The notes under the pieces were generated by a model. That model was not told the DNA's origin and did no database searches. It was given only the letters and a program-made list of their open reading frames with translations. Shown piece by piece: positions 36,503-46,346 of a stretch of 64,000 nucleotides of DNA; positions within the stretch are counted from its first letter, which is position 1; every line of letters begins with the position of its first letter. Source of the DNA: an uncultured Campylobacterales bacterium (GTDB lineage Bacteria > Campylobacterota > Campylobacteria > Campylobacterales > Arcobacteraceae); the NCBI GenBank assembly GCA_947494995.1, contig CANLWY010000001.1:989407-1053406 (forward strand), read 5' to 3'. A program made the translations under genes and the position numbers.

Positions 36503-37506
36503 TGAATGTAGCTATTATTGGAGCTAGTGGTTATACTGGCTTAGAATTAATAAAAATTTTAATAAATCATCCAAAATTTAATATCACATATATAGCAAAT
36601 TCCACAGGTGAAGAGAATGTACAAGAGTTACATCCTTGTTTACAAGATGTAATTAATATTGAGGTTTCAAAAGCAGATGCAAAAGAGGTACAAAAAGTAG
36701 CAGATTTAGCATTTTTAGCGTTACCTCATAAAACGTCAATGTATTTTGCAAAAGAGCTTTTGGAGTTAGATGTAAAAGTAGTAGATTTATCTGCTGATTA
36801 CAGACTTGAGTTAGAAACCTATGAAAAACACTATTGTCCTCATGAGGATAAAGAACATATTAAAGATTCAGTTTATGGTTTACCTGAATTTTATAGTAAA
36901 GATTTAAAAAATGCTAAGCTTGTAGCAAACCCAGGATGTTATCCTACAGCTTCTCTTTTAGCTCTTTTACCTTTTGTAGATTTTATTGAAGAGGGAACTC
37001 CTGTATTTATTGATGCAAAATCAGGTGTAAGTGGAGCAGGGAAAAAATTAAGTGAAGTAGCTCATTTTGTTAATCTTAATGAAAATCATCACGCTTATAA
37101 CCCTTTTAAACATAGACATATGCCAGAGATTGAAGAAAAAGTTAAAAAAATTAAAAATAAAGATTTTCAAATAAACTTTGTTCCTCATTTAATACCAGTT
37201 ACAAGAGGTATGCTAGTTTCTGTTTACGCAACACTAAAAGATGAAATAGATGTAGAGAAAATCTTAGAAGATAGTTATAACGATAGTGAGTTTGTAAGAG
37301 TTAGAAAAACTCCTGTTGATTTAAAGTCAACTGCTGGAACAAACTTTTGTGATATTTTCGTAGCAAGAAATGGCAAAGCACTTTTTATAAACTCATCTAT
37401 TGATAATCTTTTAAGAGGTGCTTCATCACAAGCTGTTGTTAATGCAAATCTGATGTGTGGATTTGATGAAGGTGAAGGGATTCCTAAAATAGCATATGTG
37501 CCTTAA
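36502..37506 (+). CDS. argC: N-acetyl-gamma-glutamyl-phosphate reductase
   Basis: 334 aa. NAD(P)-binding GASGYTGLELIKIL at the N-terminus and the catalytic Cys in VANPGCYPTAS near 150. Third step of arginine synthesis. Translationally coupled to greA upstream and overlapping the phosphoesterase gene by 11 nt downstream, so the three form a compact operon. Confidence 0.97.
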   Translation: MNVAIIGASGYTGLELIKILINHPKFNITYIANSTGEENVQELHPCLQDVINIEVSKADAKEVQKVADLAFLALPHKTSMYFAKELLELDVKVVDLSADYRLELETYEKHYCPHEDKEHIKDSVYGLPEFYSKDLKNAKLVANPGCYPTASLLALLPFVDFIEEGTPVFIDAKSGVSGAGKKLSEVAHFVNLNENHHAYNPFKHRHMPEIEEKVKKIKNKDFQINFVPHLIPVTRGMLVSVYATLKDEIDVEKILEDSYNDSEFVRVRKTPVDLKSTAGTNFCDIFVARNGKALFINSSIDNLLRGASSQAVVNANLMCGFDEGEGIPKIAYVP

Positions 37507-38191
37507 GATAGAAAATAAAGCTATATTTGTAGCTGATTCACACTATAACGAACGAAATAAAGAGTTTTTAATCTTTTTAGAAAAATTAAAATCTAAAAAG
37601 ATTGAAACAACTCAACTCTTTTTGATGGGGGATATGTTTGATTTTATCTCTGTAGAGAGTAAATACTTTATAAAGAGAAATCAAAAACTAATTGATATTA
37701 TAAATGAACTTTCAAAGGATATAGAGATTATATATCTGGAAGGAAATCATGATTATAATATGCAAGAGTTACTACCTTATGTAAAAGTATTTAAAAGAGA
37801 AAATCAACCTATAAATGCAAGTTATAAAGATAAAAGTGTTCAACTATCTCATGGAGATATATTTACTCCTTGGCACTATAATCTGTATTGTAAAATAATT
37901 AGGAATAAGTCTTTTCTAGTTTTTTTAAATATGATTGATCTAAATAACTTTATTTCAAAGAGAATATATAATGCTCTTTTGAGTAAAAGTATTTGTTCTA
38001 AGATGAAATCTTTTAACGATTTTGCACTTAAAAGAATTAATAACTATAAAAGTGATATAATTATTGAAGGACATTTTCATCAAGGAAAGAGTTTAAAAAC
38101 AAAAAATCAGTTTTATATTAACATTCCATCTCTTTGTTGTGATAAGATGTATACTATTTTAGATGAAGATTTTAGAGGAGTTAGTCTATGA
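37496..38191 (+). CDS. LpxH-like metallophosphoesterase
   Basis: 231 aa. Calcineurin-like phosphoesterase with all metal motifs: ADSH, GDMFD, EGNHD, LSHGD and EGHFHQGK. In this phylum such proteins act as UDP-2,3-diacylglucosamine pyrophosphatase in lipid A synthesis, the likely role here. It overlaps argC by 11 nt, with no own Shine-Dalgarno, so it relies on coupling. Confidence 0.82.
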   Translation: MCLKIENKAIFVADSHYNERNKEFLIFLEKLKSKKIETTQLFLMGDMFDFISVESKYFIKRNQKLIDIINELSKDIEIIYLEGNHDYNMQELLPYVKVFKRENQPINASYKDKSVQLSHGDIFTPWHYNLYCKIIRNKSFLVFLNMIDLNNFISKRIYNALLSKSICSKMKSFNDFALKRINNYKSDIIIEGHFHQGKSLKTKNQFYINIPSLCCDKMYTILDEDFRGVSL

Positions 38192-38751
38192 GTAGCTTTA
38201 ATTTAATTGTGATTTTTGCACTGCTTATTATAATAGTTGTATTACTTGTAATAGTTATCTCAATGTTAAATAAAAAAGATAATTCAAGTAATAAAAATAA
38301 AAAAAAGAGTATAACTAATAAATATACTCCTTTGCCTAATATTGAAAATATTTCATTACCTAATAAAATTGAGAAATTATCATCCAATGAACTACAAATA
38401 ATTGCAAAAAAAATATATGATTCATATAGATGCTTTGATTATAAAAATATGAATATCAATCAGTTGGAAAAAAAAGAATGGCATTCTTGGCAAGTATCTA
38501 TTTTGTTGATGATTTATAAAGAAGGTGATGAGTTTTTTATTCCAAGTCAGAATGATGTTTTCAATGATTTTTTACTCAAATCAAATGAAAATAGCATTAA
38601 AAGTATTATGAAAGATATATTAAATAAATATGAAAATTATGTTGATTTTAACTCTGGAAAAGATAAGCTTTCAAGTGAGTATATTTGGTCAGATAAAGAT
38701 GTATCAATAATTTTTTACTTTTTAGCAAATTATAAAAAATATACTAAATAA
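38188..38751 (+). CDS. Membrane-anchored protein of unknown function
   Basis: 187 aa with one N-terminal membrane helix (about 5-27), a Lys/Asn-rich linker and a compact helical domain at about 60-185. Not recognised. It overlaps the preceding stop by ATGA, so it belongs to the greA-argC-phosphoesterase operon. Confidence 0.7.
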   Translation: MSSFNLIVIFALLIIIVVLLVIVISMLNKKDNSSNKNKKKSITNKYTPLPNIENISLPNKIEKLSSNELQIIAKKIYDSYRCFDYKNMNINQLEKKEWHSWQVSILLMIYKEGDEFFIPSQNDVFNDFLLKSNENSIKSIMKDILNKYENYVDFNSGKDKLSSEYIWSDKDVSIIFYFLANYKKYTK

Positions 38752-38768
38752 TTAATACAGGATTAGAA

Positions 38769-39653
38769 ATGAAAATAGAAAAACTTTATGATAGAAATAT
38801 TGATGATATTTTAAATTTTGAAGAGTTTTTGGAGAAGTTAAAAAATAATCCAGATGAAATCTTTTTAAAAGAGTTACATAAAAAATATCAATATAGATCA
38901 CAAGAAGAAGCACTTAGAACATTACAAGTTGAATTATTAAAACTTCAAGAACATCTTGAAAAACACAATGAAAAGATGATTATATTAGTTGAAGGTAGGG
39001 ACGCATCAGGTAAGGGTGGTGCAATTAGAAGAATTACAAGATATATGAATGAAAAACATTATAGAGTTGTTGCTTTAGGTAAACCATCAGAAGTTGAAAG
39101 AAGTCAATGGTATTTTCAAAGATATGTTCAACACTTTCCAAAAGGTGGAGAGATAGTATTATTCGATAGGTCTTGGTACAATAGATCAATGGTTGAACCA
39201 GTATTTGGTTTTTGTACGCCTGAACAGTATGAGACTTTTTTAAAAACGGTTACAAGATTTGAAGAAGACTTGATAGATCATGGAACACACTTTTTAAAGA
39301 TTTATTTTTCTGTTTCAAAAGATGAACAAGCTTTAAGATTTGAAGAGAGAGAAGTAAATCCTCTAAAGAAATGGAAACTAAGTGAAATTGATGTTCAAAT
39401 GCAAGAAAGATGGGAAGAATTTACTCATAAAAAATATAGAATGCTAAAAGAGACAAATACAGAAAAGTCTCCTTGGACAATAATTAGAAGTGATGATAAG
39501 TTTATTGCAAGAGTAAATGCAATTAAAACTATTTTAAATAGTGTTGATTATGAAGGAAAAGATGAAAGAATAAATTTCATTGTAGATCCTGAAATTGTAA
39601 CTAGTGCAGAAAAAGAGCTTGAAATAATGGATAATAAAAGAGTAATTGTTTAA
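38769..39653 (+). CDS. ppk2: Polyphosphate kinase 2
   Basis: 294-aa P-loop kinase of the PPK2 family. Walker A GRDASGKGG near 76-84, Walker B LFDRSWYNR near 131-139 and the lid arginines are visible. It transfers phosphate between polyphosphate and nucleoside di- or monophosphates; the class is not decided from sequence alone. It lies 3 nt before uvrB. Confidence 0.95.
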   Translation: MKIEKLYDRNIDDILNFEEFLEKLKNNPDEIFLKELHKKYQYRSQEEALRTLQVELLKLQEHLEKHNEKMIILVEGRDASGKGGAIRRITRYMNEKHYRVVALGKPSEVERSQWYFQRYVQHFPKGGEIVLFDRSWYNRSMVEPVFGFCTPEQYETFLKTVTRFEEDLIDHGTHFLKIYFSVSKDEQALRFEEREVNPLKKWKLSEIDVQMQERWEEFTHKKYRMLKETNTEKSPWTIIRSDDKFIARVNAIKTILNSVDYEGKDERINFIVDPEIVTSAEKELEIMDNKRVIV

Positions 39654-39656
39654 TTA

Positions 39657-41630
39657 ATGGCAAAATTTAAAGTAGAATCAGAATATTCTCCTCAAGGAGA
39701 CCAACCAACTGCGATTAAACAAATAAGTAATTCAATTTTAAGTGGAAATAAATATACAACCTTAGAAGGAGTTACTGGTTCAGGTAAAACGTATACTATG
39801 GCAAAGGTCATTGAAAAGACACAAATGCCAACTCTTATTATGACTCATAATAAAACACTTGCTGCACAGCTTTATAGTGAATTTAAACAATTTTTCCCAA
39901 ATAATCATGTTGAATATTTTATTTCATATTATGATTACTATCAACCTGAAGCTTATATTCCTAGAACAGATTTATTTATTGAAAAAGACTCTTCAATAAA
40001 TAGTGAACTTGAAAGATTAAGACTTAGCGCAACTGCATCTTTATTATCTTTTGATGATGTAATTGTTATTGCTTCTGTATCAGCTAATTATGGACTTGGA
40101 AATCCTTCTGAATATAAGGCAATGGTTCAAAGGATTGAAGTAGGCTTTGAATATTCTCAAAGAGAGTTTTTATTAAAGCTTGTAGAGATGGGATATAAGA
40201 GAAATGATTCTTTCTTTGATAGGGCAGATTTTAGAGTAAATGGTGATGTAATAGATATTTTCCCTGCATATTATGAAGATGAATTTATTAGAGTTGAGTT
40301 TTTTGGTGATGAGGTTGAATCAATTACAAAACATGAATATCTTACAAATGAAAAAAGAAAAAATCTAGATGAAGCAATTATCTATTCTGTTAATCCTTTT
40401 GTTGTTACAAGTGAAAATTTAGGGCGAGCAGTAAAACAAATAGAAGAAGAGCTTGATGAGAGATTAGATTATTTTGACAAAGAAGATAAAAGAGTTGAAC
40501 ATCAAAGATTAAAACAAAGAGTAGAGTTTGATTTAGAGATGATTGAAGGTACTGGTATGTGTAAAGGTATTGAGAATTATGCACGACATTTAACTGGACT
40601 AAAACCTGGTGAAACACCTTACTCTATGATGAACTATTTTGAACAAATAGGGAAAGACTTTTTATTAATAGTTGATGAATCACATGTATCACTTCCTCAG
40701 TTTAGAGGGATGCACGCAGCAGATAGATCTAGAAAAGAGGTTTTAGTGGACTATGGATTTAGACTTCCGAGTGCTATGGATAATAGACCTTTAATGTTTG
40801 ATGAATTTATAAATAAATCTCCTCATTATCTTTTTGTAAGTGCTACTCCTGCTCCTCTTGAAACTGAACTAAGTGATGTAGTTGCAAGGCAAGTAATTCG
40901 ACCAACAGGATTATTAGATCCAACTATTGAGATGATGGATTCAGAGTTTCAAGTTGAAAAGTTACATGATGAGATAAAGAAGATTGTAGAAAAAAAAGAG
41001 AGAGTTCTTGTAACAGTTTTAACAAAAAAAATGGCAGAAGAGCTTACTTCTTATTATTCTGATTTAGGAATAAAAATTAAGTATATGCATTCGGATATTG
41101 ATGCAATAGAAAGAAACCAGATTATACGTGAATTAAGACTTGGTGAGTTTGATGTCCTTGTTGGAATCAATCTATTAAGAGAAGGGCTTGATATCCCAGA
41201 AACTTCACTTGTAGCTATATTAGATGCAGATAAAGAAGGTTTTTTAAGGTCAAGAACATCACTAGTTCAAACTATGGGTAGAGCAGCAAGAAATGAAAAT
41301 GGAAAAGTAATTCTATTTTGTAAAAAAATCACAGACTCTATGAAATATGCAATTGACTTAACAAACAGTAGAAGAGAGATACAAGAAGCTCATAATAAAA
41401 AACATGGAATCACACCAAAAACTACAAAAAGAATGCTTGATGAAAATTTAAAAATGGAAGAGTATGATGATGTAGCTTGGAAACGAGACAAAATGCAAAA
41501 AATGCCAGCTGCTGAGCGAAAGAAGATATTAATAGAGCTTAATAAGCAGATGACTAAGGCTGCAAAAGACTTGAATTTTGAGGAAGCTATTCGGCTTAGA
41601 GATGAGATTGAGAAGATGAAGAAGGCTTAA
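39657..41630 (+). CDS. uvrB: UvrABC excinuclease subunit B
   Basis: 657 aa. Helicase-like damage-verification subunit of nucleotide excision repair. Walker A GVTGSGKT near 40, the beta-hairpin [14 protein letters not shown], helicase motifs DESH and GRAARN, and a C-terminal UVR motif for UvrC contact are all present. A terminator follows at 41638. Confidence 0.98.
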   Translation: MAKFKVESEYSPQGDQPTAIKQISNSILSGNKYTTLEGVTGSGKTYTMAKVIEKTQMPTLIMTHNKTLAAQLYSEFKQFFPNNHVEYFISYYDYYQPEAYIPRTDLFIEKDSSINSELERLRLSATASLLSFDDVIVIASVSANYGLGNPSEYKAMVQRIEVGFEYSQREFLLKLVEMGYKRNDSFFDRADFRVNGDVIDIFPAYYEDEFIRVEFFGDEVESITKHEYLTNEKRKNLDEAIIYSVNPFVVTSENLGRAVKQIEEELDERLDYFDKEDKRVEHQRLKQRVEFDLEMIEGTGMCKGIENYARHLTGLKPGETPYSMMNYFEQIGKDFLLIVDESHVSLPQFRGMHAADRSRKEVLVDYGFRLPSAMDNRPLMFDEFINKSPHYLFVSATPAPLETELSDVVARQVIRPTGLLDPTIEMMDSEFQVEKLHDEIKKIVEKKERVLVTVLTKKMAEELTSYYSDLGIKIKYMHSDIDAIERNQIIRELRLGEFDVLVGINLLREGLDIPETSLVAILDADKEGFLRSRTSLVQTMGRAARNENGKVILFCKKITDSMKYAIDLTNSRREIQEAHNKKHGITPKTTKRMLDENLKMEEYDDVAWKRDKMQKMPAAERKKILIELNKQMTKAAKDLNFEEAIRLRDEIEKMKKA

Positions 41631-41637
41631 TCTCAAT

Positions 41638-41660
41638 CCTACTTTTTTAGAAAAAGTAGG
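41638..41660 (+). terminator. Terminator after uvrB
   Basis: CCTACTTTTT (41638-41647)/AAAAAGTAGG (41651-41660), 10 bp with a 3-nt loop, 8 nt after the uvrB stop. Confidence 0.75.
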
Positions 41661-41668
41661 CAAAAATC

Positions 41669-41807
41669 GGTGCGAGAATTACAATTTTGGGGATATTTTT
41701 AAAGAATTTCTAAAAACTAAAAACTCGCTCGTCCCTCACTCAGACAGTTTAGTTTTCTTAACGAAATTATTCAAAAATATCTTAATCCCAAAATTATAAA
41801 TCGCACC
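41669..41807. repeat. 139-nt long imperfect hairpin, candidate palindromic intergenic repeat
   Basis: GGTGCGA (41669-41675) pairs with TCGCACC (41801-41807); TTTTGGG with CCCAAAA; GATATTTTT (41692-41700) with AAAAATATC (41773-41781); AAAACTAAA (41713-41721) with TTTAGTTTT (41748-41756). The apex is GC-rich (CTCGCTCGTCCCTCACTCAG). It occupies a 314-nt gap with no gene. The shape suggests a REP- or MITE-like element; other genomic copies would confirm it. From 41808 to 41944 I see only AT-rich DNA. Confidence 0.6.
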
Positions 41808-41944
41808 ATGTTTTATTGCCCTTTCTTAATAAAAAACTTTTCGGCTAGTGGTCTTGGTACAATTCGATTTTTTGTTTCGTTTTTTCTAAAAAAATGAAAG
41901 GAATATATACAGATATTCTTTTTTATTTCAAGATTAAAAGTAAT

Positions 41945-42166
41945 TTAAGAACCTCCATCTCCTCCACTAAAATCATTAGTATCATATGATGGTGTTGCTC
42001 CACCTCCATCACCAGGAGAAGATGAAGTACTTGAAGAGGAATTATAATCTTTTCTTTTATCTTTAAAGTAAAAATAGATGATTAAAATTACAATAACTAC
42101 AATAAGGATATTTTCAATGAAATCTTTATATTCTTTTAATAGTTCCAAATTATTCCTTATTCTCAT
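41945..42166 (-). CDS. Small membrane protein with Gly/Ser-rich tail
   Basis: 73 aa: short basic N-terminus, one membrane helix at about 19-36, then a Ser-rich linker and a Gly/Asp-rich tail. Not recognised. No clear Shine-Dalgarno of its own, but its start lies inside the 35-aa ORF at 42150-42257, suggesting translational coupling. Confidence 0.5.
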   Translation of the reverse strand: MRIRNNLELLKEYKDFIENILIVVIVILIIYFYFKDKRKDYNSSSSTSSSPGDGGGATPSYDTNDFSGGDGGS

Positions 42167-42257
42167 TTTTAAAAAAGTTTCTAAATTTTATTTTTATTGA
42201 CGGCAAATAATAAAACAAAACAAACAGTATCACAAAAGAAAAAATCACATAACACAT
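42150..42257 (-). CDS. Small membrane ORF (35 aa)
   Basis: ATG at 42257 with AAGGA 7 nt upstream. One hydrophobic helix (FSFVILFVLFYYL) followed by a basic tail. It overlaps the next small gene by 17 nt, so the two probably form a small coupled pair. Too short for standard gene finders; coding status is inferred from ribosome site, helix and overlap. Confidence 0.45.
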   Translation of the reverse strand: MCYVIFSFVILFVLFYYLPSIKIKFRNFFKNENKE

Positions 42258-42343
42258 TATATTTCCTTCACTAATGATTATACATAACTTTATCTTAATA
42301 AAAATTCATTACAATTTCATAAACATTTTATATAGGAAAAACC

Positions 42344-42997
42344 TTGCCAAGACTTAAAAAAGCAACAAAAGAAGATATTCAAATTATTAAAGAAGCATTT
42401 CAAGAGAAATATGCCGGTGCGGTTACTGAGTTAGAGTATAAAAATGATTATGAACTTTTAATAGCTATTATTCTATCAGCTCAATGTACTGATAAAAGAG
42501 TAAATATAATTACTCCTGCACTTTTTGAAAAGTATCCTTCTGTTTTTGAACTTGCAGATGCAAATTTAGAAGATGTAAAAGAGTTACTAAAAACTTGTTC
42601 TTTTTTTAATAATAAGTCAAAAAATATTATTAAGATGGCCCAAAGTGTTATTGCAAACTATGATGGAGAGATTCCTCATAATCAAAAAGAGCTTATAAAA
42701 CTTGCTGGTGTTGGTAATAAAACTGCAAATGTATTTATGATTGAGTTTGAGGGTGCAAATCTTATGGCTGTTGATACTCATGTATTTAGAGTATCTCATA
42801 GACTTGGACTTTCTTATGAAAAAACAGTTGAAAAAACTGAAGCTGAATTAGTAAAAAAACTAAAAGATGATTTACATATTTTTCATCAAGCAATGGTTCT
42901 ATTTGGAAGATATACCTGTAAAGCTTTAAATCCAGAGTGTGATAAATGTTTATTTCCTCATGTCTGTAAAACTACAAAATCATTTAAACCTGCATAA
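42344..42997 (+). CDS. nth: Endonuclease III
   Basis: 217 aa with a TTG start at 42344 behind TAGGA. Base-excision glycosylase/AP lyase for oxidised pyrimidines. Helix-hairpin-helix with the catalytic Lys region (GVGNKTANV), catalytic Asp in VDTHVFR, and the 4Fe-4S cysteines C-x6-C-x2-C-x5-C near the C-terminus. Confidence 0.95.
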   Translation: MPRLKKATKEDIQIIKEAFQEKYAGAVTELEYKNDYELLIAIILSAQCTDKRVNIITPALFEKYPSVFELADANLEDVKELLKTCSFFNNKSKNIIKMAQSVIANYDGEIPHNQKELIKLAGVGNKTANVFMIEFEGANLMAVDTHVFRVSHRLGLSYEKTVEKTEAELVKKLKDDLHIFHQAMVLFGRYTCKALNPECDKCLFPHVCKTTKSFKPA

Positions 42998-43118
42998 GTA
43001 AAATATATTTTGTAGAGTTTTAACTCTTTAAGTTTAATATTTAAAGATAACTTAAAAAAATATATAAGTTTATTAAGTTTTATGGTATTATAGTGATAAA
43101 CTGTATGAAGGAGTAATT

Positions 43119-43400
43119 ATGACTGAAAGCATAAAAGTTAAAAAAGTTGTACTTGCACAATATTTTAGAAAAGATGAAATTAATATCACTCATGTAGAAA
43201 GACCATATGGTGATTATAGTGATCCTGTTGTTAGAATTGATAGAATAGAAAATGGTAAAAAAACAGGGCTGATAGAAATTCCTTATGAAAACTTAGAAGA
43301 GGTAATTTCTGCACTTCACAAAGCTGAGAAAGTTTGTGATTCTATTCCTCATAACAAACCTCATGCAGAGTTAATCTCTGAAGTCGGTGGTGGAGCTTAA
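43119..43400 (+). CDS. Conserved small protein of unknown function
   Basis: 93 aa, soluble, with an alternating strand pattern at about 7-55 and a helix at 58-75; ends in Gly-Gly-Gly-Ala. Not recognised, although it looks like a well-kept small gene: AAGGAG is 8 nt before the ATG, a TATTAT -10 box lies at 43086-43091 and a terminator follows. Confidence 0.7.
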   Translation: MTESIKVKKVVLAQYFRKDEINITHVERPYGDYSDPVVRIDRIENGKKTGLIEIPYENLEEVISALHKAEKVCDSIPHNKPHAELISEVGGGA

Positions 43401-43409
43401 GTAGTTCTA

Positions 43410-43435
43410 GATAGATGCCTATTAAGGTATCTATC
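43410..43435. terminator. Terminator between convergent genes
   Basis: GATAGATGCC (43410-43419)/GGTATCTATC (43426-43435), 10 bp with one G-U pair and a 6-nt loop; overlaps the stop of the minus-strand gene. Confidence 0.65.
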
Positions 43436-44414
43436 AAATTATAAAATCATCTAAGAAAAGTTCTTTAATTTGTTGATTTAAGCCATTTGCATTAAACATA
43501 ATAAGTTCACGATAATATCTTTGTAAATCTTCACTTACAAGAATAGATTTTCCACCTTTAAGTATCATATTAATTGTAATTACCTTATGTACAAGGTTAA
43601 AAAGCTGAATTCGTAGTTCATCTAATTTGTGTCCATCAGTAGTTTCTTTAAACTTCTTTTTAATTAGTCTAAATTTTTTTCTTGTCTCTTTTTTAAAATC
43701 ATCATCTTTTATACATTTTAGAGTTGCTAATGCTAAACCATAAATTGCATAATGTATAGTTTTTGATTGAGATTTATTTTTAGAATAGTTTCCTTTTTCA
43801 TTTGAGGATACAATATTTTTTTCTTTTACAAAAAAGTCTTTAAGTTCTATATTTACAGTATTTAAAGATTGTCCAACAAATAATTCAGGAGTTTTAATTA
43901 TCTTAAACCCTTCACACTCTTCAAAGTTTGCAAGAACTTCTAGCTCTTTATCTTCAAAGTGAAAACCTATTAGAAGATGGTCAAATATTTTGTATCCACT
44001 TGCCCATGTTAGAGTTCCATTTAATTTATATCCATTATTACATTTTTTTGCAGTTACAAGACTTTTGTTATTTACTCTTAAATGATTTATTGAAATTCCA
44101 CATTTTTTATCAGAGTAGTATTCTTTTCTTTTAAAATTGTTTTTATTCATTATTGAGTTTGCTGCAAGTATTTGTATTGCAAGAAAAGTTAAAGAGCCTG
44201 AGAATTTTGTTATTCTAGAGAAAAGTTTTAGTTTTAATCTATCTTGTTCTTCTTTGCTAAAGTCATTTAAATAAAAGAGTTTATTCTCAAAGGCAATATT
44301 AAAAGACTCTTTTAGAAGAAAAGAGTTCTTATCTATTTTATGACGAGGTATTTTCTCTATTTCTCTAATTGAGTCATTTAACCTTTTTAAATACTCTTTA
44401 TGTTTATTTAACAT
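43434..44414 (-). CDS. Acyl-CoA dehydrogenase-like protein
   Basis: 326 aa, shorter than the usual 380. The middle (NGYKLNGTLTWASGYKIFDHLLIGFH) matches the beta-domain of acyl-CoA dehydrogenases, and the helical C-terminal part is consistent. The N-terminal substrate region is divergent and the catalytic glutamate is not obvious, so the reaction is uncertain. First part of a minus-strand cluster with two small unknown genes and the HD gene. Confidence 0.65.
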   Translation of the reverse strand: MLNKHKEYLKRLNDSIREIEKIPRHKIDKNSFLLKESFNIAFENKLFYLNDFSKEEQDRLKLKLFSRITKFSGSLTFLAIQILAANSIMNKNNFKRKEYYSDKKCGISINHLRVNNKSLVTAKKCNNGYKLNGTLTWASGYKIFDHLLIGFHFEDKELEVLANFEECEGFKIIKTPELFVGQSLNTVNIELKDFFVKEKNIVSSNEKGNYSKNKSQSKTIHYAIYGLALATLKCIKDDDFKKETRKKFRLIKKKFKETTDGHKLDELRIQLFNLVHKVITINMILKGGKSILVSEDLQRYYRELIMFNANGLNQQIKELFLDDFII

Positions 44415-44417
44415 TGA

Positions 44418-44828
44418 CTATTTTTTATTGCACTCTTCATTTAATTTATTAAAGTTTTCAAAAATATATTCATCTTCTATTTTTTTAATTCTTACTTTTT
44501 TTGCAGTACAAACAAGCTCTTTGTTCTCTTTTTTTATAATATAGTCAAAATTATATATAAAGTTTGTGCTTGATGAGATATTCTTATTATTTAGTCTCTC
44601 ATATGAAAGTTTTAAGATCTCTACATTTTTCTCTTTTTCGTATTTTTCTTTGAATATATCAGGTACAGTTCCTGCAGTACTTTTCATAAAGATATTACTT
44701 CCAATTAATGTAATTGCAAACACTGCAAGTAGAATAAAAAACTCTTTTATTCCAAATTTTTTATTAATCTTATAGATTAAAAACCCAACTAATGCAAGAA
44801 TAACAACAATAAAAACTATAATTTGCAT
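44418..44828 (-). CDS. Small membrane protein of unknown function
   Basis: 136 aa with two N-terminal helices (about 2-19 and 30-48) and a soluble C-terminal domain with a beta-rich pattern and two Cys. Not recognised. It lies 1 nt from the gene upstream and 3 nt from the one downstream, so it is part of a minus-strand operon from 46450 down. Confidence 0.65.
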   Translation of the reverse strand: MQIIVFIVVILALVGFLIYKINKKFGIKEFFILLAVFAITLIGSNIFMKSTAGTVPDIFKEKYEKEKNVEILKLSYERLNNKNISSSTNFIYNFDYIIKKENKELVCTAKKVRIKKIEDEYIFENFNKLNEECNKK

Positions 44829-44829
44829 A

Positions 44830-45120
44830 CTAGTTTCCTTTTAATTTTTTTTTATAATCGTTTGGCGATAAATATTTTGTTGTAGAAGTCGAACGAGCTA
44901 AAAACTCATCTTCCTCAGGTCTTTGATTTAACTTTTGTTTATATCTCTCTTTTGAGATATATTTTTTGTTACTTGTATTTGTAATTGATGATGAAACAGG
45001 TTTTATTTTATTTTGAGAATCTACAGAAATATCTTTTATAAGACCTTTTTTAAGGTTCTCTAATATATTTAAAACAGTTGCTAGGTTTTTATTATCAATA
45101 TCTAAGCTAATCTTTGCCAT
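44830..45120 (-). CDS. Small protein of unknown function
   Basis: 96 aa, Lys/Ser-rich. The first 35 residues look like a strand-helix unit; the rest is probably disordered with two RYKQKL / DYKKKL repeats. Overlaps the HD gene by one base, so co-translated with it. Confidence 0.6.
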   Translation of the reverse strand: MAKISLDIDNKNLATVLNILENLKKGLIKDISVDSQNKIKPVSSSITNTSNKKYISKERYKQKLNQRPEEDEFLARSTSTTKYLSPNDYKKKLKGN

Positions 45121-46346
45121 TAGTCAAAATCCATCCTAACTTGTGTTTGTCCTGTTGTGCAGAACTCTTCATCTATTTGTTTTGCAATTGAAAGGAAATC
45201 TATTCCATTTACTTCTTTTAAACCCTTCATTATAAGTTTCTTACCATTTACAAGCTCTTTAGATTTTATACCATGTGATATAGATAATGAGGCTTCAACA
45301 AAAGCCGAAAGCTTATCACACTGTTTTAATGCTACTCCATCAATTGGATTATATCTATCCATATTGTATTTTGAGATATCATCTACAAGTTTGATTTCAT
45401 CTTCATAGATTCTATTGGCAAATTCATCTTTACTATCTTTATACATTCCTAAAATATATTTAAACTCTTCACATATAAAACTAGGAAGATTTGGAAGAAT
45501 TTCATCTTGAATTTTTTTGATTTCATACTCAGCAATAATATCTGATAAGTCATCAACAGAATATTTTACAGGAGTTATAATATCTCTTGTTAAAGCTTCA
45601 GGAAGATCATGAAATAGTGAAGTAAAGAAGTTGTTTTCAACCCTTTTATCACAAGCATTTGTTTTAAGAGAATAAAAGTAAGAGAAAATTGCAACTGTTA
45701 ACATATGTCCTAAAACTGATGTTTCTGGAACTCTAGGTGTTTGTGCCCATCTTTTTTGGAATCGTAATCTTCCACTAAGGTCTACAATTTTTGCTAACTT
45801 TTTATTAAGTGCTATTTTTCGTACACCAATTAGTTCATAATAGTCCTCTATCTCCTCTTCAACACTTTTTTTAACATTATCAATATCTGATAAAAAAGCT
45901 GATGTTTGATATACAATAGAAAACTCCCATCTTGTTGAGAGGTAAGAGGCTGCTTTTAAAATAAACCTCTCTTTTGGGTACATATTTGGGTTATTTATGT
46001 ATTCTTCAAATTTTTGTAAAAATAAACCATTATCAATATTGTCTAGTGATGTTTTTAGATTTGCAATCACCCAAGAGTTAATCTCTTTTGCTCTTTTTTG
46101 TAAAGCATTTCTAAAAACATCAGGTTTTATATCTGTAACTACAATACGTCTTAGAAACTCAAATATACCAGCTTCTATTAGATGGTTATAGTTTACATCC
46201 TTTTCAAATTTTGCAATAAAGTATGCAATAATAAATTTATGGGCTTGTTTATCAAGTTCAACAAGTTCAACCATTCTTGGATAGTCATTCCATCTTTGGA
46301 TTGAAGCTGAAGAGAAAATATAGTCTATAATTTTTGGATTAATCAT
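45120..46346 (-). CDS. HD-domain phosphohydrolase (YfbR-like)
   Basis: 408 aa. The C-terminal half holds the HD metal site: GHMLTVAIF, then SLFHDLPEALTRDI, a histidine pattern close to YfbR/5'-deoxynucleotidase families. The N-terminal 150 residues are not recognised. It is preceded by a 35-aa ORF whose TGA overlaps its ATG (ATGA). Substrate unknown, perhaps a nucleotide. Confidence 0.78.
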   Translation of the reverse strand: MINPKIIDYIFSSASIQRWNDYPRMVELVELDKQAHKFIIAYFIAKFEKDVNYNHLIEAGIFEFLRRIVVTDIKPDVFRNALQKRAKEINSWVIANLKTSLDNIDNGLFLQKFEEYINNPNMYPKERFILKAASYLSTRWEFSIVYQTSAFLSDIDNVKKSVEEEIEDYYELIGVRKIALNKKLAKIVDLSGRLRFQKRWAQTPRVPETSVLGHMLTVAIFSYFYSLKTNACDKRVENNFFTSLFHDLPEALTRDIITPVKYSVDDLSDIIAEYEIKKIQDEILPNLPSFICEEFKYILGMYKDSKDEFANRIYEDEIKLVDDISKYNMDRYNPIDGVALKQCDKLSAFVEASLSISHGIKSKELVNGKKLIMKGLKEVNGIDFLSIAKQIDEEFCTTGQTQVRMDFD

